Assembly: GCF_050947875.1 (NCBI RefSeq)
Contig: NC_134569.1
Coordinates: forward strand, 41,077,777-41,141,776
Origin: Dermacentor variabilis
Taxonomy: Eukaryota > Arthropoda > Arachnida > Ixodida > Ixodidae
Direction: 5' to 3'
DNA: 64,000 bases
Shown here in pieces: positions 45,526-59,510 of the stretch (its first letter is position 1; every line of letters starts with the position of its first letter). The translations under genes were made by a program, and so were the position numbers. Under the pieces are notes generated by a model, which worked only from the letters and a program-made list of their open reading frames with translations, searched no databases and had not been told where the DNA came from.

Positions 45526-47264
45526 ATACGTTAAAAGCAACAACCTTGCAAGTCTCTGTACCATATGTCTCATTTGTATAACGATAACAGCCACGGGCGT
45601 TCCGGAATGTGGAGAAACGCTCTCTTTTGCTTAGCAGCTCGCTGCTATAGCCTGCCGTTCGGGCACGAATCCGCTCCTGAAACCCGAGATGCATGCCAGT
45701 GCGCGCTAAAAGCAAAATGACGACCAAAGTTCACTTTCGCGTCACGTCCTGGAATGTATTTGTGAGCGCTCGTTTGCCTCTCGAGGGAAGCAGAACAAAA
45801 AAAACAACCTTACAAAAAGCTGAGTTGGAGAACCTGCGAGTGTATACCGACTGACGACGTGCTTCAGCCGGGCCAGCTCTGTCGAGCGTCGAGTATTCTG
45901 TCGAGTGGAGCAGGCGCTGCCAGCCTTCCATGTGAACGGCTGCACGCGGCTCGTGTGTCAGAGGAAGTGTAGAGCACCGACCGAACGGCCAATGACGGCA
46001 TGATCTGTCGCAAGTGGCAGCCCTTCTGCGGCCTGACTGCGCCGAACAAAGCGGTGCTCCTTATCGCCACCGTCTCTGGAGTAAGTTATCGCTCTGCGTC
46101 CTCGTCCGACACAATTGTGCATGGACACTATAAGTGTCCATAATATCTCGCTGCGAAATCACAGCGAGATATTGCGCTCGTGTTGTGCCATCTGAGTGAA
46201 ACCTAACAATATTTCACTTATCTGTTTATACATTTGATGAGAAATACTTTAGGAGGAGGGGGAAGCATAACCAAAAAAAGGCAAATAATGTTATATAATT
46301 GGTGCGGCCCAGCACCATGCAGGCGTCAGTGCGGTTTTGTAACGAAAGTCTTCTTGAAATCACGTGACCAAACCGACCGACAAGCCATGTCGCAGGCCAG
46401 TCATTCTCAATAAGTGCTGCCGAATGTGCGCTGCACCTGTTCAAGTCAATAGCAGCTGGTACAGAACGTCGGGCCTGTATTCGCCAAAAAAAGATTTCTT
46501 ACGCTATAACTGTTCTAAGTGCAGGTGCCAGCTACTAGTGACGTTGCACGTACTACTAAAAAAGACGACCAGCCAATGGCAAAGAGCTCTTACGAACCAA
46601 AAGCTTTGTGAATTAATTTCCTGGTTTTGAGCCAGGTTGCTGTAGCAGGTTTCATCGCCTTTGATTAACTCCGTGGCCGATGCAACATATAATTCCTCAG
46701 AAATTGTGTATGAATAGGTGACGTTCAAATATGGTAGCCCTGACGTCACCGGTACTTCTTGCGCTCAATATACGAAAACCATGGCCTTCTAGACTACAAG
46801 ATGCTGCGCTGTTGCAAATGTGGAGTTTTGTGCTAAAAAGACAAAAGCAAGTTGCCGTAATCTGGAAGGTCATACGAAACCAGATCCACAATTGAAAATC
46901 AGCCGCCATGTTACGAAGTTCGACGAGCGTAATAAGAATAAAACGCACGGTATAACTTCCTTCACGTTTATGTTAAACCATGATCAAACTATGGCATCTA
47001 CGCTGAACTGTTCCTAAATAATTTATTTGTTGCTTCCTATCGATACTAAGTCCCATTGTTTTATTACTGTGCGGAAGCCTGTCGAGTAGGTTCCGCTTAA
47101 ACACCACGTACTGAGTGAGTTTTTTCTTGGATTCTATGTTAGGCGCGCAAACTAATCAGTGTATTCTTCGTGCAAGAGTATTAGTAATAGAGTAGTAAGA
47201 GATTCTAAAACATTTGCTTGCTCATTTTTCTGTTTTGATTCAGTGATACACTACAGCTCAGTAA
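45526..47264. other. No gene recognised
   Basis: Contains a 12 bp perfect hairpin (aatatctcgctg, loop, cagcgagatatt) at about 46141-46172. A minus-strand frame of 81 codons at 46504-46749 has no recognised domain. Confidence 0.4.
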
Positions 47265-47336
47265 TATATGACGGTACGCTCGTCACGCTTATATCCTAAA
47301 TATATGACGGTACGCTCGTCACGCTTATATCCTAAA
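47265..47336. repeat. 36 bp exact tandem duplication
   Basis: The 36-base unit starting tatatgacggtacgctcgtc occurs twice head to tail with no mismatch, so it is recent or an assembly effect. Confidence 0.9.
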
Positions 47337-48152
47337 TAGATCTATTTTACGTGAACCTGTCGTTACTAATCGCCCCGCACCAAGACAGAAAGAAGAGGAA
47401 ATTAATCTTAATGCCAACATAATTTCCACATTTAAAATTAAATAAAAAAAGGTGCACGTTTTGTTTTTTACAGCGACACTTAGACGGTAAATTTTAATAG
47501 ATAATTGCGTGGATATACCTCCACAAATTTTTTCTTCCATCATCAGACATGTGCACCCTCACGAGGGCCTTTCTCATACTCAACTGCCCTCACCCTAACG
47601 TGGTGAAGTGAAGGTGAGGTGAGGATTGCATTCAGGAAGATTGGCGAGCGTGAAATGGCGGAGGGCGGACGTTCTGAGCTGAGGGTGATGGAGGGCGCGG
47701 TGACGATGTGAGGTTAAATGAGGAAAGGGGGATTCATATTGTTGAAGTACGTCGCGCAGTTGCATTGATTCTCAACAATAAGCACAGCAGCATAGTTGAA
47801 CAGATTAACACGTAGTTTCTTAGTATTTATTCATGAATTCCGATAAATTTCCCGTTCTAAAATTCCTGTAACCAGCCTGAAACATTCGGCATGAAATACA
47901 CCGCTAGCGATTTAGTAGAAACATGATAGCACTAAGCCCGCATACATCCATGTTCCATATAGTTCGCCATCCATGGGCATGCATTGTACAAAAATAATGG
48001 TCAGCTTCGTGCTGTTAACAAACATATTTATTGCTGGAAAAGCGCTCGCTTCGGCAACTTCAGCTGTTAATTATTAGTGCATTAGTGTAGACTTGTTTAA
48101 CTACCTGCGAAGTGTAGCAGTTTCCACTAAAGTTCTTTCTTTAAAGCGGCAG
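47337..48152. other. No gene recognised
   Basis: AT-rich left part, then a G-rich, T-poor plus strand near 47600-47730 (gaggtgagg). No feature supported. Confidence 0.45.
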
Positions 48153-48575
48153 TATCCAGCAGCAAACGCCAGCAGCAGCAACCAGCAACAGCAGCAACCA
48201 GCAGCCAGCAGCAGCCAGCAGGCAGCAGAAGCAACCAGCAGCAGGCAGCAGCAGCAGCAAGAAGCAGCCAGCAGGCAGCAGTAGCAGCCAGCAGGTAGCA
48301 GCAGCAGCCAGCAGCAGCCAGCAGGCAGCAGCAGCCAGCAGCAGGCAGCAGCAGCAACCAGCAGCCAGCAGCAGCCAGCAGCAGTAGCAGCCAGCAGGCA
48401 GCAGCAGCAGCAGCAGCAGCAACCAGCAGCCAGCAGCAGGCACCAGCAGCAATAGCAACCAACAGCAGCAATGAGCAACAACAGCCAGTAGCAGCCAGCA
48501 GCAGCAACAGCCAGTAGCCAGCAGCAGCCAGCAGGGAGCAGCAGCAGCCAACAGCAGAAGCACTGGGAAATTTAA
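48153..48575. repeat. CAG-rich minisatellite (CCAGCAG / CAACCAGCAG units)
   Basis: About 420 bases are built from CAG, CCA and CAA triplet-like blocks whose register shifts often through CCAGCAGC junctions. All six frames therefore yield Gln/Ala/Ser or Cys/Leu-rich peptides; none is a credible protein. Confidence 0.9.
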
Positions 48576-48593
48576 GCAAGCTTTCCATGCTCC

Positions 48594-48760
<167 letters not shown>

Positions 48761-49340
48761 AGGTGAGGGAGGGTGGTCGAATTTTTCAACGTGAAGGTAA
48801 GGGAGGAAAACAAAAAGAAATGAGGGCATTTGTACACCTCTATTTACCACGGAATACGGTAGCACATTATAAATGCGGATATAAATGCGGAGCGCGCTAA
48901 GCATGCAGTGCGTTCTGTCCGCATCAGGTAGGCACTATAAAGCCTGTGTTAAGAGGCCAATCTCTTGCACCTTAAGGGAGCAAGGCAATGCTTTCGCAGC
49001 AGTCCTGATCCCTCGGGACTTGGCGCCCGTTTATCGTCGGTAGACCGCTTAGTAATGATAAATAAGAAAGCATTATATCGCCCATGCTAACACTAGAGAC
49101 ACGAAATGGCCATTAAGATAAGCCCATGTAGCAGTTTCAGCTGACTTGAATGAGGGCATCCACGTTTGTGGTTGACACTGCGAAGTAGTCATGCAAGTAA
49201 TTAACCGCGCTAAGAGGTTAAGTGCTGATTACGGCGCATGCCTATAAGCTTTGTGGAATGTACAACAAGACGCGCTGCAGAATTTTATCCTCAGAGTGCA
49301 GGGGCAGTTAACTTAAATGGGCCTACCTACGTTTTTGAAC
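48761..49340. other. No gene recognised
   Basis: Unique-looking sequence between the GTT array and the I-clade LINE. No feature supported. Confidence 0.45.
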
Positions 49341-50830
49341 CCACCTAACCGAGCAAATAAGCGCCAGTGTTATATTCAACAGTGCGCCTAATCAGGCCCG
49401 ACATCTGAATCGCCTGCTTTTTAGCACTGGATAGCCAAGCAGTTCCGGTTCCCGACTCGTGTACCGTCAGACTCAGAATTTTTATAGTTGAACATTGTTG
49501 AAGTGGGGTTCCGGATATATGAAGACGAGTGAGTGTTGCAGACAGATTACGCCGGCCCCAGCGATTGGCGACTGACATGTAAGCAGATTTGTTGGTGGAA
49601 AGCTTAAGGCCGACCGAAGAAGCGTAAGTCGACGTGATGTTTAAGGCTGATTGAAGGGCAGCGGCTTGAGTCTGCAGGTCACGATGAGTGCTCCAAACCG
49701 TGATGTCATCAGCGTACAACAAGAACTTTATGTCTGGTACGAATGGGTGTTGCAGAGAGTTTACGCCGGCCCCAGCGATTGGCGATTCTTTAAAAATAAA
49801 TTGCTTGACAATTGACAAGAACTTGGTTGATGTGTCCTGAGGAACCCGACTGGGGAATTACTTCAAAATTAAATCTCTCCGTCACGTAAGCGCCATGCAA
49901 GCGGGATTAAAGCAATATTGAATAATGTGGGTGACAATACCGATCCCTGGGGTACACCGCGAAGAGGGACAAATGAGCCGACGGCGTCACCAACGAGGCG
50001 AATTGCAAAGTGTCGGTCTTCAAGGAAACATTTGACAAAGTTCCGTATTCTAGGGGGGAAATGCAGCATGTCAATTGAAGCCAAGATGGCAACATGACTG
50101 ATGTTATCATACGCCTTTTCGACGTCCATAGCGAGGACAGTACGGACAATGTGGCTACGGGTTAACAATAAAACTGAGGATGCCAAGACAGCCAGCCCAT
50201 CTTCAGTACCTGTGGATAGACGGAAGCCAATATGAGCAGGGCAGTAGAAACCGTGGTGCTCTAGCTACCACGACAGTCGTGTGGCTAGCATTTTCTCAGC
50301 AAGTTTGCGCAACGTTGACGTTAGGGAAATGGGTCGGAAGATGCCAAGGTTGGTCGCGACGGCTTGCCTGGTTCCGGAATCTGGATCACAATAGCCGATT
50401 TCCCGCCCGGAGGAACAACGCCATCTAGCCATAACTTGTTAATGGTGTCGAGGAGTTGAGGCAGCACTGCGCCACTCAGGTTCTTGTAAGCCTCATAAGT
50501 AATAGAGTCTGGACCGGGTGCTCTCTTGCGACTGGTACCATCTATCGCTGCAAGTAACTCAGGCATGGCGAAAGAGCTTCAATTCCCTCGGAGTCTTGTA
50601 GATGGTAACTTGTCGATATGTGCCGGAATGCCTGCCAAGGACGCACCATTGGTTGTTTGAGGCAACACGTCGTACTGGGGGAAAAACTTCTGGGCTGCTT
50701 CTCTGGCGAAATCATCCGGCGACAAGCCAGCAGCGAAGCAGGCTGTGGCCGCCACGTCAGGACGGCGGCAACCGTGTTCCATGGCACGGAACGTTCGCCC
50801 GAGAGAAGCATTCGATGTCTTGGATGAAAA
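49341..50830 (-). mobile_element. I-clade LINE fragment with internal rearrangement
   Basis: On the minus strand it reads FAREAAQKFFPQYDVLPQT, then KRAPGPDSITYEAYKNLSG, a frame break, LAMDVEKAYDNISHVAIL, GVPQGSVLSPTLFN and the catalytic YADDITVWS (about 49700), ending near 49345. Between PLAWRLRDGEI (49870) and PDIKFLLYADD a foreign segment of about 140 bases (49740-49880) is inserted. Part of it is repeated at 51092-51180 and part is a copy of LINE sequence at 49533-49575. No RNase H part is left. Confidence 0.78.
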
Positions 50831-51091
50831 CCGCTCACACCACGTATGCCAGTGCCACCGCGAGAGGTCGCGTTAACATGTTAACTCGTTGTTTACATGC
50901 AACGTCGACACAGCGTGGGTATCAGGATGTTGTTGTGACATTTATTCGTAACATTACTTGAACGCACAGCTGGCGACGTACATTCAGTTTGATGTTGGCT
51001 GTTCAACGTTGCATGACATTTGCTACAACAGGGAAAAGTTTGCAGAACGTCTGTGTTACTCGGGCATTTGCCCGGCGTTGCCGCTAGCGAG

Positions 51092-51180
51092 TCTTCAAAA
51101 TTAATTTGCTTAACAATTGACAAGAACTTGATTGAAGTGTCCTGAGGAACATCACTGGGGAATTACTTCAAAATTAAATC
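51092..51180. repeat. 87 bp dispersed repeat (second copy at 49790-49876)
   Basis: The shared block includes 'acaattgacaagaacttg', 'gtgtcctgaggaac' and 'actggggaattacttcaaaa'. It occurs twice in the same orientation 1.3 kb apart, once inside the LINE. The origin is unknown. Confidence 0.8.
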
Positions 51181-52450
51181 TATCCATCACACCTCCATAG
51201 ACGCGGCCTCCCCATTACGACAACACAAGAGAAGTGAACTTCTACACTGGAATGACGGGTGGCAATGGAACCAGCTGTGTAAGAGTACGACGACGATGAC
51301 GAATGCGGGAGCAGTGGTACGTGCGCGTTCGCGCGGTAGCGCCGAGGAGCGCCAACAAGCCAGCTATGGAAGACGATGACGACGCTCGAGCCATTGCTGA
51401 TGATGATAGTTTTAGTGACCTCCGACAACGACGGCACAAGGTCCGCATAAATAGCTTGTTCTTGGTGACTTTGTTTGTTGGCTTCTTATGATATGATTAA
51501 TAAAGATCGGGCCCCTCGGTTCACCTCCTTTCTTCTCTTTCGCTGTAAAAGAGCACTTATCAACAAGCTTTCTAAGTTCGACACCTGACTTCCGACATCG
51601 CTCTCACTGCTGAAGCTTTAGGAGCTGCGCGACCGACCTTTAAGAAGAATGCCGTATTCGCAAATGATAGACAGTGACACACTGAGCAGAGAACACGCTG
51701 AGACCAGAAACCACCTTTTAACTAAGTTTACCACCCTTGCGAATCAAGAAATTATGAAGTGAAAAAAAAGGTTTACATGCTACATAATACAGTGCTACTG
51801 CCATGCACATGCCCTGTAAAGTCATGTATATAGCAGCGCAGATTTGAGTGTATCTGCTAGCATTAGCGGAAAAAATTCGAAAAGAAATGCGGGCCCCTGA
51901 AGCGAGAACAGCGCATACATGTATCGGTCGTGACCCCTTTGAGATTAAGGCCGCACGTATATCTTCATGGGTTTCTGCGGCACTATAAATACTCTGTACG
52001 CATGCTAAATAAATGTCCTTCTTTTATTTATTTTTTGTCCTTTTTGTGCGTGCGCTCGATTATGCCGCAAACAGGTCAACGTACATAATATACTGGGTGT
52101 TTCTACGAAGATTAAGTAACATTTAAAAACAACCGTTTTGAAATAAAAGAACGGTTCCTTCGGAGACGTGCCGTTGGTGGTAGTGACCACCGGGTGACGG
52201 GTGACCTGTGGTAATTAATAGATGATTAGCAATAACTAATTTATTAATTAATATTTAGTTTCAGAGGGCTTATAGTTATCGGAAAATTGAAGCAAGCTCT
52301 CCATACGAGCCATACCAACTTTAGGATCTGAAATAATGCGACTACTAGCGGAACTGTGGCAATACGAATTTCGGCTATCAAAGAGCGCAAAAACGAAACT
52401 GGGAGGCTGCAGCGAGCGCAAAGCCACACCCCTTGAGGCGACGTTATGCT
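51181..52450. other. No gene recognised; one repeat end
   Basis: At 51455-51535 'gtttgttggcttcttatgat' and 'atgattaataaagatcgggc' match the right end of the fold-back at 59511-59880. At 52088 'tactgggtgtttctacgaag' looks like one end of a TIR element whose other end is not found. Confidence 0.45.
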
Positions 52451-52539
52451 TACGTCGCCCAGCAGCGGGCAGCCAGCGTGCTGGGTCTTCTTGCTCTTCA
52501 CTATCGCAGCGCACTGGCTGCTCGCTGCTGGGCGACGTA
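52451..52539. repeat. Short inverted repeat, 30 bp arms
   Basis: The left arm tacgtcgcccagcagcgggc (52451 on) and the right arm ending gctgctgggcgacgta at 52539 are inverted copies with few mismatches, around a 30-base centre. It may be a small MITE. Confidence 0.7.
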
Positions 52540-52904
52540 AAAAAATCCACTTTTTTAGAATGGCCATATATAAATATTAATTGAAGTCTTCATAGAAACA
52601 ACCGCTGTACTGTTTCACGTCCTCAACAACGCTGTTAAGAAAGCAGTCGCCTTACGGCGAAAAGACAATTATACAAAAAATGGGCGGATCAGAGGGGCTG
52701 TGGCAAGTGGATTAAGTGAAGCTTTCATTGGTGTTTGCGAAGAACGTTGTTCATTCTTAGCGACCAGTTGCAAGCATAGTGCACACGACCAAAATGGACA
52801 CATTTTCACTGGGCTGGATTGACAACTGTGTGACGACGACTTGGTGACGACGGCGGCATAACGACAACGCGATGACGACGCTGTAACATCGACGACTATA
52901 TGAC

Positions 52905-53475
52905 GATGGAATGACAAAGATGAAATGATGACGCTGGAATGACAATGATGGAATGATGACGATGGAATGACAATGATGGAATGATGACGATGGAATGACA
53001 ATGATAGAAAGATGACGATGTAATGACAATGATGGAATGATGACGATGGAATGACAATAATGGAATGATGAAGATGGAATGACAATGATGGAATGATGAC
53101 GATCGAATGACAATAATGGAATGATGGCGATGGAATGACAATGATGGAATGATGACGATGGAATGACCATGACGGAATGATGACGATGGAATGATGACGA
53201 TGGAATCACAACGATGGAATGATGACGATGGAATGACCATGATGGAATGACAATGATGGAATGATGACGATGGAATGACAATGATGGAATGATGACGATG
53301 GAATGACAATGATGGAACGATGACGATGGAATGATGACCATGGAACGACAATGATGGAATGATGACGATGGAATGACAATGATGGAATGATGACGATGGA
53401 ATGACAATGATGGAATGATGACGATGGAATGACAATGATGGAATGATGACGATGGAATGACGACGGTGGTGTGAT
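52905..53475. repeat. 28 bp minisatellite, about 20 copies
   Basis: The 28-base unit is aatgatggaatgatgacgat plus ggaatgac. Many copies are exact and some lose or gain the 13-base or 15-base half. As 28 is not a multiple of three, His/Ile/Ser-rich frames run through in several registers on the minus strand; they are artefacts. Confidence 0.93.
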
Positions 53476-55999
53476 GATGAAATGACGACGAAGCAATCAT
53501 CGCAATGAAATGGAGGCGATTAAATGAAATCGAATATGTGTTTGTATTGACGTTCTCATCCACGCTTACGTACATTATTTATACCAACTCGCACCGCCTT
53601 GCTTTTCACCATATACTACGTCCCGTATGGCTAATAGTGCGAGCCAGCGGCCAGCACTCACAAAGTGGAGGTAAGCGGCAAAGAAAGCTTAGCCTTAATA
53701 AATAAATCAGACGACACCCTGGGTGTCTTTCTACCTACTTAGATGCATGTGAAAATGACCGAGTATCGGAATATCAAAAAAAAAGAACATGTGTGGTATA
53801 TACAGATCTGTATGCATGGGATGTGGTTCCGTACCAGAACCTGGGGCAAGCCCCCATGCTTAGGACAAAAAGTACGTACGACAAAAAGTAAGAACAAACC
53901 TGTCCGGGCCGACCCATCCCAGCGCGGCCCAACCAGACCCGACATTATGAAAGCTTTGCTGCGGTGATGACAAAAAAAAACACGGAAAAGAATTCTGGGT
54001 TAAGTGACATTTAACTTCTCTTGTGTAATTACGAGCTAAATGTAGATAAAAGGTCGAAAACATGCACAGGACATGTACTACTATTAAATGGTGCAAAAAC
54101 GAAAAGTTGTGGGTTTTTTCTTGCTTTAGACAAGTACGACGATCCAGCATTCTAAATACCGTAGCACTGATAATTCGTTCGCTATTTGCAGTCGTAGTTG
54201 GAATTTTTAAGAATTTCTCGACAAGTACAGCAGGGTACTAAACACTAAGATTATTTGTTCTTCCAAAATTTTGCGTATCGTCCTCGGAGCGAACCGATAT
54301 TCCACTGACAGATATTAACAACCTCATCGACCGAACAATACTTGTTTAATTCTTAACAATTCTTAAATAATTAAGAACATGGATTCTCTTGGCAAGTCAC
54401 TGAGCTTTTTTTTTTTTCATGCTTACCGTATGTGCCATGTTTTTTTTCTCTTTAAATTCAAACTTGATTTCAACTAAGGAAAGCTTGAAGAACATAGTAT
54501 GTACATTGTTGAGTTGGTTCACCTATTCGCCGCCACGCTCTCTCAGGATGCAACAACCTTGAACGAAGTGACACACATAGAGCCGACCCACTTTTCTCGA
54601 TACGTTTTCTTCACAATGCCCTCTTGTTCTTATCAAGCATTCACTTTAAGGGGCCGAATGTGAACATATGATGAAACCTTATCTTGTACTTTGCGTTGCG
54701 CTCCTAATGTGTTTCGAAACACAGTACAGAGGCAGTGACAGAAGGCGTTGTAATACAACGCATGCAGAGACATACCGACGCAGCACACGCACTTCAGGAA
54801 AAATTGCAGGGCCGTGTCTCGCTATTATGATGCTCGTTAATATAGATGACTTGAACTATAGATAATGCCAATTTTTGTAAGCACCAAACTTTTCCGGTGC
54901 AGCTTTTTTGTCTGTTAGTATGGAAACACGTCTGAAACCGTAGAAGCCCATGTATTTTTGTGCCGTTAACGTGAGCGATGTCGAGTATGGACAGGAGCTA
55001 CTCCCAAATACGTAAATGAGCCAAAAGCACACAGGTCCTGACGATGAAGCGTGTGCGGCCTGCCGGAGGCGACGAACCGCTCCGCTGTCAGTACGACCGC
55101 ATTGGCCAACGTCTTTTGCTCCTCGACGCTCACGTGACAGCTTCTGCACTCACGTGCTCTCTGAAGTTTCAGGAGACGATGACGACCTTCTACGTCTTTC
55201 AGGTGTTCTACTGTCATCAAATGCGTAGCAGTCACTGAATACAGAGAAGCATTTCAACTTTAGTGCTAGCTTCATCAAGAACTGGCACTTGTCAATTTCT
55301 TTGACACTTCTACTGGATAGACTTTCCTTGAGCGAATGCTTCATTGTTTCGGAATTACATCAACGCGAGGTCTTCCATCCCATTCCTTCCGACCCGCGAG
55401 GTGCTTCAAATTTAAGTGCGATTTCTTAATTATAGAAATGACTGGAATAGTGCACTTGAGCATGCTCATATTTTTTCAACTTTCACTTCCGGTGAACAGT
55501 TCAAAGCGTTGACATGAATTTTATTTACAGCATTTCATTCTCAACAAATGTCTAATGTTTTCTTTTAAAATGCGCTATTGAGAACGACTAGCTTTATGGA
55601 CAGTGATGGGGAACTAGGGTGTCCGTGTATTAAAGGGGCACGACTGTATTAGACTCATAGGTACGCGGTCATACATACCTTCAAATCCTCAGAATAGACA
55701 TTCCGGTGGATCAACGGTCAGTCCAGACTGCCGGGTTAACCATGCCGGAAGCAATATAATCATAACGACCACCTGTACTACTTTAAACTGCTTCTTGCTA
55801 GCTGTTTTACTGTTCTTTATAAGTAGATGCTTCGGTAATTTCTTGTGTACTTTAAGCTAACAGAATTTTATTACCACGTATTTGCCCCCCCCCCCCTCGA
55901 AAGAAGACGATGATGCAAAAAGAAAATGGTGAAAATTCAACCTTACATCTCGCATACGTTTAGAGTACCAATTTTTTTATAAATTTGTGCGTGAACCCT
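53476..55999. other. Long stretch without a recognised gene
   Basis: Contains T runs near 54410, a poly-C run at 55886-55897 and short frames. No exon or repeat family recognised. Confidence 0.4.
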
Positions 56000-56480
56000 A
56001 TTACTGGTCACTGGTGCGCAAAGCTTTATTAACAGTGGGGCGCTCAGATCTGCCCGTTTTACGTACGTTTGACACACATCCATTGATTGCCACGTCAGTC
56101 TCTCCGACAGTGCGCACAAAGACATTAAAATAAACTTGTTGTGGTGTACTAAACTTTATCAATGCAAAGTTTATACACGCTTTTAAATCTGCCGTATTAT
56201 CCAAGGAAATAACTATAAAATTAGTGAAGAATGATGTCCAGTCGAGAAACACTATGACTCCGCTGTTATTCATTACATATCTGCAAGAATAATTCAAAAG
56301 GCTAGATTTGGAAGGATTCAAAGTAAAGTTTAACGGGTTAAACACAACGTGCGCTGCGAACATGAGGTCCTGTTAAGCAGCACAGAGATGACTTGCAGCA
56401 AATGACGAGGACCTTGAATCTACAATGCCTCAGAAAGGTTTTCAAAATTAACATTCAAGAAACTAACGTACACAGAAACA
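56000..56480 (+). mobile_element. RTE LINE, very decayed
   Basis: The plus strand at 56246 reads MTPLLFITYLQE, a stop, then FKRLDLEGFKVKFNG, which lines up with SPMLFTACLQEVFRDLDWEELGIKVNG of the RTE at 36730. Further matches to the 'LTDLERQSRRVGLKIN' region follow near 56410-56455 with many breaks. An old copy. Confidence 0.55.
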
Positions 56481-56509
56481 AGTACTAGAATATTACATGA
56501 ACGAAAAAA

Positions 56510-56930
56510 AAAAGCCACGAAGTAAAACAGGAAGGTTAACCGAAGTATATATCCGGTTGGCTACCCTATAGAAGAGAGGAGACAAAAGGAGGCAGGACGA
56601 TGCGCTGTCACACGCTGTCCGTAAAAGTGTTAGTCTTATATACAAAGTCACACGGTGTCACAGTGCCATGTAGTCATAAGCCGGTCACTCTTAAATAACG
56701 CAGCAGCGGCTTGAACGTCATTGGAGCTGGTGTCAGTCGAGAGATCAGTGTCCAAAAATAGGTATTTCTTAGAGTAGACGATTGTCCACCTAGTCCAGAG
56801 TGGTGAAGAATGCTGTTCTTTGTGCGCTTGTATGATGTCATCGACAAACAACGTGTACGATCGTCTCGTTGCGCGCAAAAGTCACAGAGTGGGTCATCAG
56901 TAATTCGGATGCACAAAGAATGTGCACTTT
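56510..56930 (-). mobile_element. I-clade LINE 3' end, decayed
   Basis: On the minus strand fragments of the zinc-finger tail are readable across frames (CDFCAQRDD; HSVTFARNETIVHVVCR; TSAQRTAFFTTLD), then PMTFKPLLRYLRVTGL. After that comes a 3' UTR with 'atagggtagccaaccggata' and 'ggttaaccttcctg', which I recall as a common end of tick LINE transcripts. Confidence 0.6.
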
Positions 56931-57124
56931 TATATGTTTACTCTAAGCCACAGACAGCTTGTCGTCGACAATGTACACAGTGATAGGCAATACGGAGCTG
57001 TAAATTAGAAATGAGGGAATGAAGGCATGCGTCTGCAAAGTGACTTGAATATTCCACTGCATGGCCCTATGTTAGCTCGCGTGCAAGAGCGATAAGCTTA
57101 TTCGCCGCGTCGACTTTGGAAAGC

Positions 57125-57260
57125 TCTAACATGAAGCTACAAAGGAAACCCCTGCGGGTTTCGCCGTGGAATAAAACATTTGTCCTGGTCCAGGGACGGA
57201 GCCCGGAACCACCACCTTTCTGGAGCAACCGCTCTGCCAATTGAGTTAGCGAAGCAGCTG
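57125..57260 (-). repeat. Decayed tRNA-SINE, same family as 15391-16095
   Basis: On the minus strand a damaged head (ctaactcaattggcagagcg, ggctccgtccc) is followed by 'ctggaccaggacaaatgttt' and 'aacccgcaggggtttcctttgtagc' in part. The order matches the T and X segments of the unit at 15.4-16.1 kb. Confidence 0.7.
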
Positions 57261-57484
57261 CCAGTCGGCAGCGTGAGGTTGAATTAATTGACGACTCGAA
57301 GCACGGGAACAATTATTCGGGAAATAAGTTCCACAGAAGTAAGTCGAAAGCTGGAGGAAGATTCATGAAAGCTAAAGTTGGTACCCTACGGCCAGACTGC
57401 GGCACGAAGCTACAGCAGAGCGACCCGAAAGTCTTTTCATTGTAGCGTCATCCTACAGCCTGCTGGCTATCGAAGTGAAATTAA

Positions 57485-57575
57485 TTTCGGATTTTTTTAC
57501 GTGCCAAAACCGCACTATCATCACGAGAGACGCCGTAGTGAGAAACTCCGGCTTAACTTTGACCACCTCGCACAC
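57485..57575 (-). repeat. Ruka-like SINE 3' fragment
   Basis: The plus strand holds ttttttacgtgccaaaaccg, 'cgccgtagtga' and 'ctccggcttaactttgacca', the reverse of the final third of the SINE at 655-897. The head is missing. Confidence 0.65.
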
Positions 57576-58069
57576 TTGCCACCTTGTGGCATGTTTAATC
57601 CCACACACGTTAATTCTACACAAGAAAAGTAAGAAGATACCTATCAAGAAAGGGGTCAGACATGGAAACGCAATCTCTCCAATGTTATTCACTGCGTGCT
57701 TGGAAGAAGTATTCAAGCTATTAAACTGGGAAGGCTTAGGAGTAAGGATCGACGGCGAATACCTCAGCCACTTTCGGTTTGCCAATGACATTGCTCTGTT
57801 CAGCAACACTGAAGACGAGTTACAACAAATGATTGAGGACCTTAACAGAGAGAGTGTAAGAGTGGGGTTGGAAGATCAATCTACAGAAGACAAAGATAAT
57901 GAGGAATAACAGGGCAAGGGAACAAGAGTTAAGAATCGCCAGTCACCCCCTAGAGTCTGTGAAGGAGTACGTTTACCTAGGTCAGTTAATCACTGGGAAC
58001 CCTGATCATGAAAAGGAAATCCATAGAAGAAAAATGGGTTGGATCGCATACGGCAGACATTGTCAGCTC

Positions 58070-59015
<946 letters not shown>

Positions 59016-59510
59016 GCTCCTGACTGAAAACTTACCATTATCATTGAAAAGGAAAGTGTACAATCAGTGCATTTTACCAGTGCTGGCATATGGGGCAGAG
59101 GCTTGGAGACTGACAAAAACGCTTGAGAACAAGTTAAGGACCGCGAAAAGAGCGATGGAACGAAGAATGCCAGGCATAACGTTAAGAGACAGAAAGAGAG
59201 TGGTTTGGTTCAGAGATCAAACGGGTATAGCCGATATTCTAATTGACATTAAGAGAAAGAAATGGCGCTGGGCAGGTCATGCAATGCGCAGAATATGTAA
59301 CTGTTGAACCATTAGTGTGACAGGATGGGTACCAAGAGAAGGCAAGCGCACTACAGGACGGCGACACACTAGGTGGTGCGATGAAATTAGGAAATTTGCG
59401 GGTGCTAGTTGGAATCGGTTGGCGCAGGACAGGAGTAATTGGAGATCGCAGGGAGAGGCCTTCGTCCTGCAGCGGACATAAAATAGGCTGTTGATGATGA
59501 TGACGCTAAA

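Noticed and set aside
52669..53575. His/Ile/Ser-rich protein of 272 codons
   Set aside because: It is a 28 bp minisatellite; the frame rotates through registers and similar proteins appear in other frames.
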